A stretch of 64,000 nucleotides of DNA from Cryoendolithus antarcticus (lineage: Eukaryota; Ascomycota; Dothideomycetes; Cladosporiales; Cladosporiaceae), in NCBI GenBank assembly GCA_002077065.1, contig NAJO01000012.1, positions 558,001 through 622,000 on the forward strand, read 5' to 3'. Both the position numbers and the translations under genes were made by a program. Shown here piece after piece: positions 33,598-43,714 of the stretch; position 1 is the stretch's first letter, and the number at the start of each line of letters is the position of its first letter. The notes beneath the pieces are model-generated. The model searched no databases. It was not told where the DNA came from and saw nothing but the letters and a program-made list of their open reading frames with translations.

Positions 33598-36500
33598 ATG
33601 GGTCAAAGCCCTTCGAGACCAGAGCTTTTGGAACAGACAGACGACGTCGTCGAATCTACCGAGCGTGATGGTATGTCAGCAGTTGATGCCGACACACTGC
33701 ACAGTCATGGTGCTAATCTAGACCCAGACCCAGCCCCAACAAATGGCCGCAACCTGCCGACCCACTGGCGAGATGGCGAAGCACCATGGTCGCCAATACG
33801 CCGTCGCCATGGTCGCAGCTTGCCCACTCGAGGAGAGCGCAGCAATCTTCCGGCTGTAGTCCGACCTCCGCAACAGAGGCGCAGAGTCAACATTGTCGAC
33901 ACCGCCAGATCTCACGGTCGCTATGGAGTAGCGAGTATTCCACCGTACAGACGTCGGTCTGCGCAGACAAATACACCGATCTCTCCTGGCACCAGGATAC
34001 TCCCTCGCGCACATCCTGCGCTGCCTCCAAGGCGTCAAGGCAACCCCTTCGGCTATCGCACACCCTCTGTGCTTCGAAGCCCTCTGGAACGTCACGGTAC
34101 TAGGCATGATCCTATTATCTTGCCAGCGACCCCGCCAAATTCCAGGCCCAGCCCTGCGTATGACCCGTTCACGAGCGCCGAGCTCATAGAAATGAGCGCC
34201 GAGCACAGAGCGCGCTTCGCTCACACTGGGGGTGATACCGACTCTGAGGCGAGTACGATCATTCGCGAACGCAGCATGACTCCGGCTTATGGCTCCCCAC
34301 TCGATCCCAATCCGCATCCAGGAAGCCCGAGATACTCGCCATCGCCCGCCCTTCCATCTAGAAGTCCTCGGACACCGATCCGCCCAGCCCGGCCCCAGGT
34401 TCCGCGTGGAGCGCCCTATCCGCGCTTCGATGATGGTAGACGCAAAGACGGACCTCGAGTGCGGCTTCCACCTGTGTCAGAAGAGGTTCATGGCTTGCCA
34501 GTGCCACCGCCGCGCAATCTGCAGCTTACTGTAGACGAGGAAAGCTCGCCTGAGACTCATGGCCTACCAACTACAGGCCGCCGATATGCGCGACCCACTG
34601 CTGAGACTGAGGAAGAGAGCTCACCTGACATACATGGTTTGCCCGCTCGGAACCCAGAAGACAACATCCTACGAGTCTCTGATCGCTTCCGACAGGCAGC
34701 TGGAGCCAATGTCGGACCTCGTGGTCAGCGCACTCCCCACCGTCCGCTCACGCCTAGGGCACCTCGGTCTCACCATGGCTCACCCCCCAGCGACTCTGTT
34801 GATGCCCTTCACGAGCGGATGGGACGTCTTCGTGGCGACGCGCCCGTACCTCGAGGCCTCTGCCAGCCAGGTCGAGTGGAGCGTCCTCCCTGGAACAGTC
34901 CCCCGCGTCTTACTCCATCCCGCCATACTCCACCCCGCCGCACGCCGCCCCGTCAGACTCCGCTTCGTCATACTCCACCCCGCCGCAGCCCACCTCGAGC
35001 CCGTTTTGGCCAATATGACTACCACGTCCGTCGTACCGATGTCCCTGATGTGAACCAAACCTTCGCACGCCAGTATCTTGGAGGCGGCCTCCAACAAGTC
35101 ATAGCCAATGCTCTGCATCTGACCACCGACCGCGCGCCAGCCTTCCGCGACGAGACAGAGACTGCGGCACCTCTCGCATCAGTCCCCAACGGCGATTCAA
35201 ATCGTACCCCTCAGCTACCAGACTACGAGGATGAAGAAGAAACCCCGCCTTCGCCAGTCCCATCTTGTGGTACCTGCGGACTGCGCATTCCAGATCCCCA
35301 TCCCGCACCCCCGGACATGGTGAATTGGCGATGCTTGGAATGTGATCAGGATCATGCGATCGCTCCGGACGGGGCGCCGCGGCCGCAGCCTACTGGGCAT
35401 TATGATCTCTGTGGTCGGGCGTGCAGATTGTGTGCAGCGCGGAGACTGCGTCGTGAGCGTTTGCGCGCGGACCGTGACCGTCAAGATGGTGGCGGGGGTG
35501 AGGGGGACGGCACTGGTGAAGGTGATGGTACTGGTGCTGGTGGAAGTCCAGACAGCCAGGCCACGATCGACGATCCGAGGCTGTACAGCGGTGTCGCAGG
35601 CGGAACAGCACCAACCGCCGGAGGCTCAGGGGCGGTAGGAGAGAGAAGTCCGCTGGAGGAAGGGGAGATTCGAGAGGAGGACCCTCCGCAACCACCGAAT
35701 GAGGGAGGACAAGCTGACCAGGGCGGAAGTCCTGGTTCCGGGGGAGGATCGAATCCACCAGGCTCCAATGGAAGGAACTCAACTTCTCAGCCGTCCACAA
35801 GCACTGGAAGCTCAAGCAGTAGCGGCAAAAGCTCCAGCAACCCCGACAGTCCCCAGAATCCAGGTGGAGCCGGACGACCTGACGATCACATCGAGAGTCC
35901 ACCACCTTTCCCTATACTAACTGTCACGCGTGACATTCACGGAGAAGTGACGATCGGAATGCCTGGCATCTACGCTCCCAATGCTGTCTTCAACGGCGTG
36001 TATGGCGCGCCGCCCTGTTATGGCCAATTTCTTCCAGCAGCTCCGGCCTATGGAGGCAATGCTAACAACGGCAACAATGGCGGCATAGGTCTTGGCATTC
36101 AGCATGGTGGACAAGCAGGCGACAGACACCTGTACAATGCCAACGGCAGCTATGCTGGAGTTATTCACGCAATGCAGCCTCCTGCAAACTATGCTCTGGT
36201 GTATGCTCAGCAGCAGCAGGCGCCACCCGAAGCTGCGTCGCAATCTCAATCTGGGTCGGCACCTACTCCTTCGCCAGTCGTAGATCAGGGCACGCAAACT
36301 GACGAGAGCTCACCTGGCCCTAGTACAGGCTCGAATGGCACACAGATGGTCAGTCCGATAGATCCGGGTACTGAGACTCCGGAGCCCATCGAGGTACGTA
36401 ACAACGTCCGATCTGCCGAGTCTCCAGAGAACGACACGCCAAGCCCTGGGCTCGACCCTCTCGTCGACTCCGACTACGATTCCGCCGAAGACTCAGACTA

Positions 36501-36969
36501 TGTAGACGAGCCCCAAAGCGATATCCCAGAGGATTATAAGACCGACTCCTCGGCTGGCTCAGACTCTTACACCAGCAGTGAGGACGAAGGACCACCCGGA
36601 TCCGAGGGCTACATTGATCATGCTTTGTCGAGCAGCGAGAGCGAGCCTAAGACTGACATGGAGGAGCCTCCAAGCCGTACGCTTAACCCAACGCCCGAGC
36701 CAGACTCTCCACCGTACGCGCCCAGTAGTTCTACCGACGATGGAGATGGTGTAGTAAGTCCACGTAGATCTACTACCGCAAGCGCTGGACGTGGGACGGG
36801 ACGTGGTCGTGGCAGAGGTGCTGCGAGAGACAGGGGTGTTGCACGTGGAGGTGGCTTCGGCCGAGGAAGAGGTAACGGGCGGAGAAGAGCGACTGGGCGG
36901 GGCAGAGGTGCTGCGCGAGGAAGGGCTGCTGCGACGAGTGGACGTCGAGCTGGGCTTATATCGGGATAA
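33598..36969 (+). CDS. Large disordered protein, myristoyl start, RGG tail
   Basis: Up to 1,123 aa from the ATG at 33598, or 1,106 aa if the intron-like segment 33671-33721 is spliced. That segment has a GTATGT donor, a CTAAT branch and a TAG acceptor; it is 51 bases long and free of stops, so both forms stay in frame. The start MGQSPSRP fits an N-myristoylation signal. The body is Pro/Ser/Arg-rich with three HGLP boxes (about residues 300-350) and six 15-base T-P-P-R-x units (34912-35001). A Cys-rich patch (CGTCGLRIPDPH ... WRCLECDQDH ... CGRACRLCAARR, about 560-620) may bind zinc. Gly/Asp/Ser-rich runs and a final RG/RGG tract (about 1065-1120) typical of RNA-binding proteins complete it. 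The family is not recognised; the RNA and membrane links are inference. Confidence 0.65.
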   Translation: MGQSPSRPELLEQTDDVVESTERDGMSAVDADTLHSHGANLDPDPAPTNGRNLPTHWRDGEAPWSPIRRRHGRSLPTRGERSNLPAVVRPPQQRRRVNIVDTARSHGRYGVASIPPYRRRSAQTNTPISPGTRILPRAHPALPPRRQGNPFGYRTPSVLRSPLERHGTRHDPIILPATPPNSRPSPAYDPFTSAELIEMSAEHRARFAHTGGDTDSEASTIIRERSMTPAYGSPLDPNPHPGSPRYSPSPALPSRSPRTPIRPARPQVPRGAPYPRFDDGRRKDGPRVRLPPVSEEVHGLPVPPPRNLQLTVDEESSPETHGLPTTGRRYARPTAETEEESSPDIHGLPARNPEDNILRVSDRFRQAAGANVGPRGQRTPHRPLTPRAPRSHHGSPPSDSVDALHERMGRLRGDAPVPRGLCQPGRVERPPWNSPPRLTPSRHTPPRRTPPRQTPLRHTPPRRSPPRARFGQYDYHVRRTDVPDVNQTFARQYLGGGLQQVIANALHLTTDRAPAFRDETETAAPLASVPNGDSNRTPQLPDYEDEEETPPSPVPSCGTCGLRIPDPHPAPPDMVNWRCLECDQDHAIAPDGAPRPQPTGHYDLCGRACRLCAARRLRRERLRADRDRQDGGGGEGDGTGEGDGTGAGGSPDSQATIDDPRLYSGVAGGTAPTAGGSGAVGERSPLEEGEIREEDPPQPPNEGGQADQGGSPGSGGGSNPPGSNGRNSTSQPSTSTGSSSSSGKSSSNPDSPQNPGGAGRPDDHIESPPPFPILTVTRDIHGEVTIGMPGIYAPNAVFNGVYGAPPCYGQFLPAAPAYGGNANNGNNGGIGLGIQHGGQAGDRHLYNANGSYAGVIHAMQPPANYALVYAQQQQAPPEAASQSQSGSAPTPSPVVDQGTQTDESSPGPSTGSNGTQMVSPIDPGTETPEPIEVRNNVRSAESPENDTPSPGLDPLVDSDYDSAEDSDYVDEPQSDIPEDYKTDSSAGSDSYTSSEDEGPPGSEGYIDHALSSSESEPKTDMEEPPSRTLNPTPEPDSPPYAPSSSTDDGDGVVSPRRSTTASAGRGTGRGRGRGAARDRGVARGGGFGRGRGNGRRRATGRGRGAARGRAAATSGRRAGLISG
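34912..35001 (+). repeat. 15-base coding minisatellite (TPPR units)
   Basis: Six imperfect 15-base units encode T-P-x-R-x (TPSRH, TPPRR, TPPRQ, TPLRH, TPPRR, SPPRA). The unit length keeps the frame, so copy-number changes would be tolerated. The nucleotide match between units (CGNCATACTCCACCC-like) suggests fairly recent expansion. Confidence 0.7.
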
Positions 36970-37264
36970 GGTGCTCATGTGTCACATGCCGGACGATTTG
37001 ACTAATTGAATGAGACAATCGCAGCTTACCCTGTTGCTTATTTTCATGAGAGATCTCGTTGCCTGTGTTCAGTATGCTTGACTTGTTCAACACCACCGAC
37101 TTGATCCTAGCCAATCTATGCATGGATGTAGCTTAGCCCAATGCCTTTGTTGGCGCTGTCTTCGTCTTGTAAAGGGTACCCAATGCGGCTTCAGCAATCA
37201 ATGCTTCGATAGTGCACTGGACGACGATACAGCACCTCAACAAGCGTCAGACACACAGTCCAGT
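36970..37264. other. Intergenic, no gene seen
   Basis: Short spacer between two disordered-protein genes. The downstream frame extends back to 37118, but that part is Cys-rich and unlike the rest. Confidence 0.45.
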
Positions 37265-38404
37265 ATGGCTTACAGCAATGACGACTCCATGTTTGACGAG
37301 GAAGAAAAGTGGGAAGACCCAGCTGGCTTCGACGGCTACTGGGAAGAAGTCTTCCTCTCAAATGACAAGGATTTGCCTGACGCTGGTTTCGCCACCAATA
37401 CCCAGGATCCAGAGATGGACGCTGATGGAACAGACTCGGTGTACGAGGATGACTGGTCGTCCGAGCAGACAGAGACTATGGATCAGCACGAAGGCCGGAC
37501 CATTGGTGACGATCGCCCAGCACCCTTGGATTGGCAGACTGAAGACGAACGACAGGGGTGGCAGCGTGCTTACGACGCAGCATTTCCAGTGATCGAAAGA
37601 ATGAGTACTCTGGAGTTGGAGGACGCTTACAAACGACGTCTACCGGAATCTCAAATCAACGTCGATAAGTTCAACAGGCTTAACGAGCTGACAGGATCAA
37701 AATATGGTGTCTGGCCGCGCTCTCGATTGTGAGACAGGCAATCGCGGAGCGTATTCGAGCCTCGCGCGAAGTATGCTCTGCCACAGAAACTGCCACATTC
37801 AGCAAGAGCGTTTCCTGGACGACCGGTGTGGTTGTCTATGCCTACGCGTGACGAGTATCGTTATGGCGACATGAAACGCGACTTCGTGGTCACTCGGCGG
37901 CCGATAAGCTCAGTCAACTCTGACACCGAGACGCGTGAACAGCTTCTTCAGTGTCTTATCGAAGAGGCTGGACTGGAATCAGCGTTGTGCGCAGTTGCGA
38001 CCAACGAAGCCGAACAGCAGAAGAAGGCTGGCTGGTGGGACAGCATGGTTGGCATCAAAGCGGCGTTGTCCGACGACAAACGGTCAGCGAAGCTTGAAAA
38101 CTTGCGAAAAGCCGTGAAAGAGGCATGGGAGAAGGTTGATGAAGTGTATGCAGCGCGGGAAGCGAGACGAGAGGAACGACTGGAGGCTGAGAACGAAGAG
38201 GATAGGAGGTACGAGATGAGCGGCGGATTAGGAGAGGTCAGCGAGGACGATGAATCAGTCTTCTCGCAAGACAGAGGCCTAAACAGGCCGAGATCTTCGG
38301 AAGAGTCGCGAGAGGGGCCGTCGAAACGACAACGGTCGACGATTACTGCAACGCCGCGATATCTTTTGCGTGGTGTTCGAAGGAGGAGATACCGCAAAAG
38401 GTAG
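37265..38404 (+). CDS. Hypothetical acidic/helical protein, split by a TGA
   Basis: The ATG at 37265 starts MAYSNDDSMFDEEEKWEDPA. The first 156 codons are acidic, end ...NELTGSKYGVWPRSRL and stop at TGA 37730-37732. The same frame stays open from there to 38404, with a Lys/Glu-rich helix (KLENLRKAVKEAWEKVDEVY) and a basic C-terminus. Two readings fit. One is an intron, 37729-37806, with donor GTGAGA and an AAG acceptor six bases past a CAG; it restores the frame and gives 353 aa. The other is a premature TGA in a decaying gene (CGA to TGA is one change). The CAG acceptor itself would give the wrong frame. Function is unknown; the C-terminal basic run could be a nuclear signal. Confidence 0.5.
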
Positions 38405-39924
38405 AGGCACGCGATGATTGAGCGGAAGCCTTCCGCACTGGGCCGTCCTCAAGCCTTGTTCTCACTTCATACACGCGCACTCCACGACCTCCAACATCCG
38501 TAGTCTTACTCGGTATATCTCCATACATCGTTCTCAGTAGATCGTCCTCACGCGTTTCGACGTCGCCAGAGCTGGCCTTTGTAGTAGCCGATACCAAAGA
38601 TGCCACCCTCTTAAGCATGATCAGCCGCCGACCACTGGCATACCAGCCAATATCGGACGTTACTCGGTTGTTCTGTGCTCTCAAGAAAGCGCGAGCGACA
38701 TTCAAGCGCTCTGATGGCTCCTATAATTGCTCAGGGAACTCGAACTACGATCTTGAGCGCACTCGTGGTGGGTAGTGACCTGCGTCTTATCATGAGTCTC
38801 TGCAAGCAGACGTCGATGCCGCAGAGCCGGAGTGTCCGTTACGAGCGACAATGGCTGGAATCAAGGATGCTACGCGCAAAAACGGAAGCTGAAGATTTAC
38901 GGGGGTCGCCTCGAACGATATGTTGGGAAGTGGACTGTGGAAGGGGGAAGCCTGGTGAACTGGAGCGCATAATTGAAGCATTGTGTCTTGGTCGTATATT
39001 TCTACTATCTCGTACCTGTTGGCCCTGATCCCCAGTATGCGCATCTTTCGTGTATTACAATGATGTACAGCAAATCTCAATGAGTGTGGTAAGATGCTGA
39101 CGTTCAATGGGACGCACGTTGGTGTGATGCACCTCACCGCTGTATCAGCTCCGTATCGCCGTCACACACCGGACTCGAATTCGCGACCTTGCGCAGCTTG
39201 TAGAGGCGATTAGCGTGGTTCTCGCCACCGAGCTCGACGTCACCGGTGTACCGAGAACTTCGCGCGGCGTGCCTGAGTCTACGGCCGCAAAGCCCGAATT
39301 TGGGTTTATATTCACGCAAACTCAACAGCTTCCAATGCAAACACAAATGGTCTAGCGGTTAGAGCGTTAGGTGTCACCAAGCTGTGCAGATACCGGGGTG
39401 GGTGACTTCGAGTACCCCGAGCCGGTAACCGCGCAGATAGACTTGCAACTTCACGGTTGTCCACAGCACTGAGAACATGCTTGCCGGTAAGGGTCGAAAG
39501 GAAACATCCCCCCCTCTCGTTTCTCTCAATTTTGATGATGTGGGTATGGTGGCGTTTCTCTTTTGCTGCACTCCGGCAACAGATGACATTATATCAGTAC
39601 TACGATACTACAATTGACTCGCATGCGCGCGTCGAGAGGAAATGCATCTACTAGTGTCCATCTAGAGGAGAAGAGATCGGGATTTCTTCTGTTATGCTGA
39701 ATGCGATTGACCAAGTGGAGCAATGCTCTTGCGTTAATCGGAGTGTGCTGAACGAAAGCGCTCTCGATTGTCGAGGATAGTGTCTATTGTCCTGCATGAA
39801 GATGTCTATTGTGTTGGAAAGGTCTATTGTATTCTATTGTCGAGCCAGATCTGGTAGGTTGGCAGCCACAACTTCACAGTCTCTTTGTTTAAACACTTCT
39901 CCTACTCCTTCTGTACGCGCAACC
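38405..39924. other. Long stretch without a protein gene
   Basis: About 1.5 kb. Minus-strand codons 38343-38705 are open but start from TTG and show no motif. Around 39150-39440 two tRNA-like relics face each other (see separate entry). Confidence 0.4.
39170..39430. other. Two degenerate tRNA-like segments
   Basis: On the plus strand TGGTCTAGCGGTTAGAG (from about 39349) resembles a tRNA A box and is followed by CTTCGAGTACC, a poor B box. On the minus strand, at about 39170-39235, GGTCGCGAATTCGAGTCC resembles a variable loop plus B box. Neither forms a convincing cloverleaf: the T stems do not pair. They could be decayed tRNA genes or tRNA-derived SINE fragments. Confidence 0.25.
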
Positions 39925-40656
39925 ATGGATTCGCAAATGGAGATCGATCCCACCACCGCACCTGTCCCCAAGAAAGGCTTTCGCATCCTCTGCCACAACT
40001 ACGACAAGTTCTGGTTGATCCCAAGCAGTCATCGCATCCGCATCGTCGAATTCGTCGACAATCTGATCGTCGAGCCTGAACTTCGCACGAAGTTCCAAAA
40101 CTCCTTCATCAACTACTGCTATCGGCAGATCAGCAGGCTACAAAGGGCTGATACCAAGTGGTCGCCCTCAAGTACAAAGGAGATGGCGGAGCATGTTCTT
40201 GCTGTTTGTAGTAAGGATGTTACGGATTATGGGGAGTTTACGGGCTTGATGGAGGAATATGCCAAGGGAAGTTGGATTTCGGGACCGACGAAGGGATTGG
40301 CTCCTACAGAGGCACCGATTGGTACGTGTTCATTCGCATTTCCATCGTTCCTTATAAGGGTGCGCTTCGTCTAACACAATGCAGAGAAAGCTGCGGTCAG
40401 GAGAGCCCAAGAGGCATTGCATACTCTCATAAGCAATCACCTCCGCCGCAACACTACTATAGCCCTACCCGGGTCTGTCCCGGGCGGCAACCATGCGACC
40501 AGGCGTCGAAAGAAGCTTCGAGCCCGTCTAGATCGCGAAGAAGACGAGGAGGCTATGGCGGATGCTGCGCAAAGCGTTGATCAGCTGGCATTGGGTCCGA
40601 GTTTCGACGAAGAACTGGATGAAGCCGTTGAGAACATGGGTAGACTTGGGCGGTAA
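39925..40656 (+). CDS. Hypothetical protein, 222 aa, two exons
   Basis: Exons 39925-40321 and 40385-40656 joined over a 63-base intron (GTACGT donor, CTAAC branch, CAG acceptor) give 222 aa. The N-terminal part has an ordered look: GFRILCHNYDKFWLIPSSHR, then IVEFVDNLIVEPELRTKF and FINYCYRQISRLQRADTKW. A basic segment (RRRKKLRARLDREEDEE) and an acidic end (FDEELDEAVENMGRLGR) follow. No family recognised and no signal peptide; the basic run may be nuclear. The clean intron and ordered N-terminus support a real gene. It converges on the clathrin adaptor gene, with about 195 bases between stops. Confidence 0.65.
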
Positions 40657-40851
40657 TGTTGAGCGCTCTCTCCGTGATGCTATACAATGAGGAATTCTGC
40701 TCTGGTGCACATGGGAGAAGCAGAGGCAGGCTTGATAGTTTATTGAGAGACGCCGGTCGCTCACACTATGTATAAACGCACCGCCCAAAAACGCCACGCT
40801 AAGTCACGAATGCCTCCCACTTCCTTTCCCTCTCAGTTTCTCACCATCCCC

Positions 40852-42711
40852 TCAACCCCATGGCGATTGCCCCTGCGACTGCGCCTGCCCCGGTCTCGGA
40901 AACACAGGCACCGTGCCGATCTGCTCCAAGCCTCCCATTGTGGCCTGCACAGGCTGAGTTTGCCATCCTTGTCCTGTACCTTGATTCACGAATGCGCTCT
41001 GTCGGAAGGGGTTCGTACCAGTCGGCTGCGCTGAGAGTGGGCTGACTACGCCTTGCTGCTGTTGTGGGGGCTGCGGACGGGCGAAGGGGTTCGTTCCTGT
41101 TTGTTGTGGAGCTATGGGCTGAGGAGAGAAGGACTGTAGGGCGGAAACTTCGGGTATGGACTGCTGAGCCTGTAGTGGTGGTGGATAAGTCTGAGGTTGG
41201 CGGGCGAAGGGATTCGTGTTTTGACGCTGCAATGCGCTAGGTACCGGCTCAGGTTGACCAAAGTTGGCCGTTGCGGCGCCAATCGGCATCGAGCTTTGGC
41301 GGAAGGGATTGGTGGACTGCGGCTGTATAGGTTGCGCGGCTATAGGTGAAACGGGACTACCGAACGACTGGCTCGGCTCTTGGACGAAGGCACCGCCTGT
41401 CACGAATGACTGCTGCGGTTGTGGGCCGTAGCCTCCGAACCCTGCTCCTGTAGCCTGAGGTTGCATAGGTTGATACTGTTGCTGGGGCTGGGGCTGCTGC
41501 TGCTGTTGGATCTGTGGCTGCCCGAATGGGTTCGCACCTCCAGGACTACTTGCGAAGCCATTCATGTGCAAACCCTGAGGCTGACCATACGGCTGCTGCT
41601 GCTGCTGCTGCTGTGGTATGAACCCAGTCTGCTGAGGTGCCGCAAACCCAGTCTGCTGGGGCGGGACTTGCTGCACGCTTTGCGCCATGGGCTGCTGATG
41701 CTGCTCAATACTGTCGAAGAAATCTATGAGATCTGGCGCGGGACCCTTTGCTTGGCTGACTGGTGCTGCACTCGATGCCGTTGGCGCAGCACTTCCAGAT
41801 GGTGCAGTAGACCGCACCACTGCCGGCTGACTCTTTGGCTGCGCAGCCGGCTTAACAAACGGTTTCCCAGATTGCTTAGCCTGCTGCTCAGCAACGTATT
41901 GCCGCCGATGCATGTCAAAGTCCTTGTCATCCAGATACTCTTGCAAGCTCTTGGCCAGACTGGTAGGCGCGTGCTTGATCTTGGGGATCTCAAGCCGCGT
42001 GAGCTGCTCAAATTGCCTGGCAACACTCAGAAACTGCACGACTTGGTCCGTCTGCTTGCAGAAAGTCTTGTAGATTCGGATTGATCGCTCGGCATCCGTC
42101 TTCGACATCTCGAAGTAGTGGCTGAGTACATTCATCATGCCCTCGTTCTCCGCGTTGTACAGGTCCAGCAGATCTCGTGTGACCAGGCGAAAAGCAGTGA
42201 GCGAGATCTCGTTCTCGTCCTCATTCAGCAGATCGCACTTGACCAGGTGTCTGACCTGATCTTGCACGGTCTCCGTCTCTCGCAGAAGTCCCTTGTCCAC
42301 CGCCAACATCTTCATATGACTCTGCCCTCGTGCCACATAGTCCGTCTTCGAGGCCGCAAATGCCTTTGCTCTCGACAGCAGATACTCGGAGTAACATCTT
42401 ATGTTATGCCCTTGTGTCTGCACGTCCGTGAAGCTATTGATTGCCAGTCTGTGTGTCGGTGCCGCGCTCAGATATGCCAGTGTCACATCCGGCGCTCCTT
42501 CCTTGATCATGAGATGGACTATGATCAGCGACTTGAATGCGACCGTCCATGTTGCATCCCGCAGGCGGTGCGTCAAGGTTCGGAACACCTCTGCGACCGC
42601 GGCCTCGCCCGACTGCGTCGCGATGAGGATGTGCTCGACATACTTCGACTTTGGCGGCGCAAGCTTCACTTTCGTCCCGCCTTTTACTGATTTCTCGAAC
42701 TTGCTCGACAT
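40852..42711 (-). CDS. Clathrin assembly protein, AP180/CALM (ANTH)
   Basis: Single exon, 619 aa, from the ATG at 42711. These adaptors bind PI(4,5)P2, clathrin and cargo SNAREs during endocytosis. The ANTH domain (about 1-270) begins MSSKFEKSVKGGTKVKLAPP with the lysine patch (K-x9-K-x-K-x2-P-P-K) that binds phosphoinositide, and continues with FKSLIIVHLMIKEG, YSEYLLSRAKAF and YFEMSKTDAERSIRIYKTFC. The tail is Gln/Pro-rich and disordered. It has a DLIDFFDSI clathrin-box-like motif and five NPF tripeptides (in FGQ, FRQ, FAR, FAR, FRQ contexts) that bind EH-domain proteins such as Ede1/Pan1. It corresponds to yeast Yap1801/1802. A CAG/CTG microsatellite underlies the poly-Gln run near 41590-41615. 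Confidence 0.93.
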   Translation of the reverse strand: MSSKFEKSVKGGTKVKLAPPKSKYVEHILIATQSGEAAVAEVFRTLTHRLRDATWTVAFKSLIIVHLMIKEGAPDVTLAYLSAAPTHRLAINSFTDVQTQGHNIRCYSEYLLSRAKAFAASKTDYVARGQSHMKMLAVDKGLLRETETVQDQVRHLVKCDLLNEDENEISLTAFRLVTRDLLDLYNAENEGMMNVLSHYFEMSKTDAERSIRIYKTFCKQTDQVVQFLSVARQFEQLTRLEIPKIKHAPTSLAKSLQEYLDDKDFDMHRRQYVAEQQAKQSGKPFVKPAAQPKSQPAVVRSTAPSGSAAPTASSAAPVSQAKGPAPDLIDFFDSIEQHQQPMAQSVQQVPPQQTGFAAPQQTGFIPQQQQQQQPYGQPQGLHMNGFASSPGGANPFGQPQIQQQQQPQPQQQYQPMQPQATGAGFGGYGPQPQQSFVTGGAFVQEPSQSFGSPVSPIAAQPIQPQSTNPFRQSSMPIGAATANFGQPEPVPSALQRQNTNPFARQPQTYPPPLQAQQSIPEVSALQSFSPQPIAPQQTGTNPFARPQPPQQQQGVVSPLSAQPTGTNPFRQSAFVNQGTGQGWQTQPVQATMGGLEQIGTVPVFPRPGQAQSQGQSPWG

Positions 42712-43714
42712 CTGTGGCCAGTCCGATGTAGCGAAATACGTCGGAATCTCGCCCTATGGTGACTTTAGCAACCTGGAGCTGGTCATCGAGTGGGGACCTC
42801 AGCGGAGCCCATTGCAGCGTATAGTGATAGTGCGCGATCCCCGAAGTCTCAGACTGGTAATGTCAACAGCTGTCAATACAAAGGATGCGGTGGCCGGTGA
42901 GCTGAGAGACGACTAAATGGCGTGGCGTTGGCGGGTGTGGCATGCGTACTCCATGTGCTACACGCACCATGAAGTTGGAAGCTCAATGCACAGACCTGCA
43001 TAAAACTGCCGAGTGACATGCATAAACCGTAGAGCAAAGTCGATGGAGCAACTCAGCGACTGAGACCATCGTCCGCTTAAACACGACGCTATGGACGACA
43101 TCATGCACTTTCACGAAACATTGAGAGTGCTTGGTGTCTATTTGAGATTGGCCGCTAGAGTCGAGGATACAACAGTATATACGTTGCCACGCAGTCCTCC
43201 AGTCCCCTCTCGATGCCCTCCAAATCCAAGTGACAAGATCAGAGATGCCGTCTTCGCGTCCGTTGTAGTAACAAGAAGGGTGTGCCGAACGCAGATTTCA
43301 CGCTGTCGTCGCAGCCGGGTGCTCGAGCCCTTAAGCCCAATGAAGGGAGTGCGTCGAACACCCGATACTGGAGAGCAGTCTCATCTGGTACACGCTAAGC
43401 TTTCATCATCTGAGAGGAAGTCAGTGGCTGCTAGAGTCGGCCGGCGGAAAAGGGTGTGTACTTTGTATTGAATTGGAGGGTCATGGAGACGGAAAAGAAC
43501 TGGTGCTGCCGGCGAGTTTGAAATGTGTGCATGCGGAACAGCGGGCGGAAGGCGGCCAAGCTAGACTGCTTTAGTACGAGTCCGACTTCACTCTGCTCTG
43601 TTCGAATGGTCGATAGTGATTCACTACGAACAGCCTATGCCACAATGCTAGAAGGCTTGCCATGAGTTTGATTTCAATAACTTGACGCGACGATTTAAAA
43701 TTTGGCTTCGCTTG
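42712..43714. other. Intergenic, no gene recognised
   Basis: 1 kb between divergent genes (clathrin adaptor and AspRS). A 126-codon plus-strand frame from 43091 (MDDIMHFHETLRVLGVYLRL) has no recognisable feature and is left uncalled. Confidence 0.45.

Noticed and set aside
38343..38705. Minus-strand 120-codon frame converging on the acidic hypothetical gene
   Set aside because: Starts from TTG, overlaps the neighbour's 3' end and shows no domain; internal ATGs leave under 90 codons.
41419..42690. Two plus-strand frames of 190-221 codons
   Set aside because: Leu/Arg-rich shadows produced by the Gln-rich and ANTH coding sequence on the opposite strand.
43091..43471. 126-codon plus-strand frame upstream of AspRS
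   Set aside because: Begins with ATG but has no recognisable motif, splice continuity or composition bias; left as intergenic.
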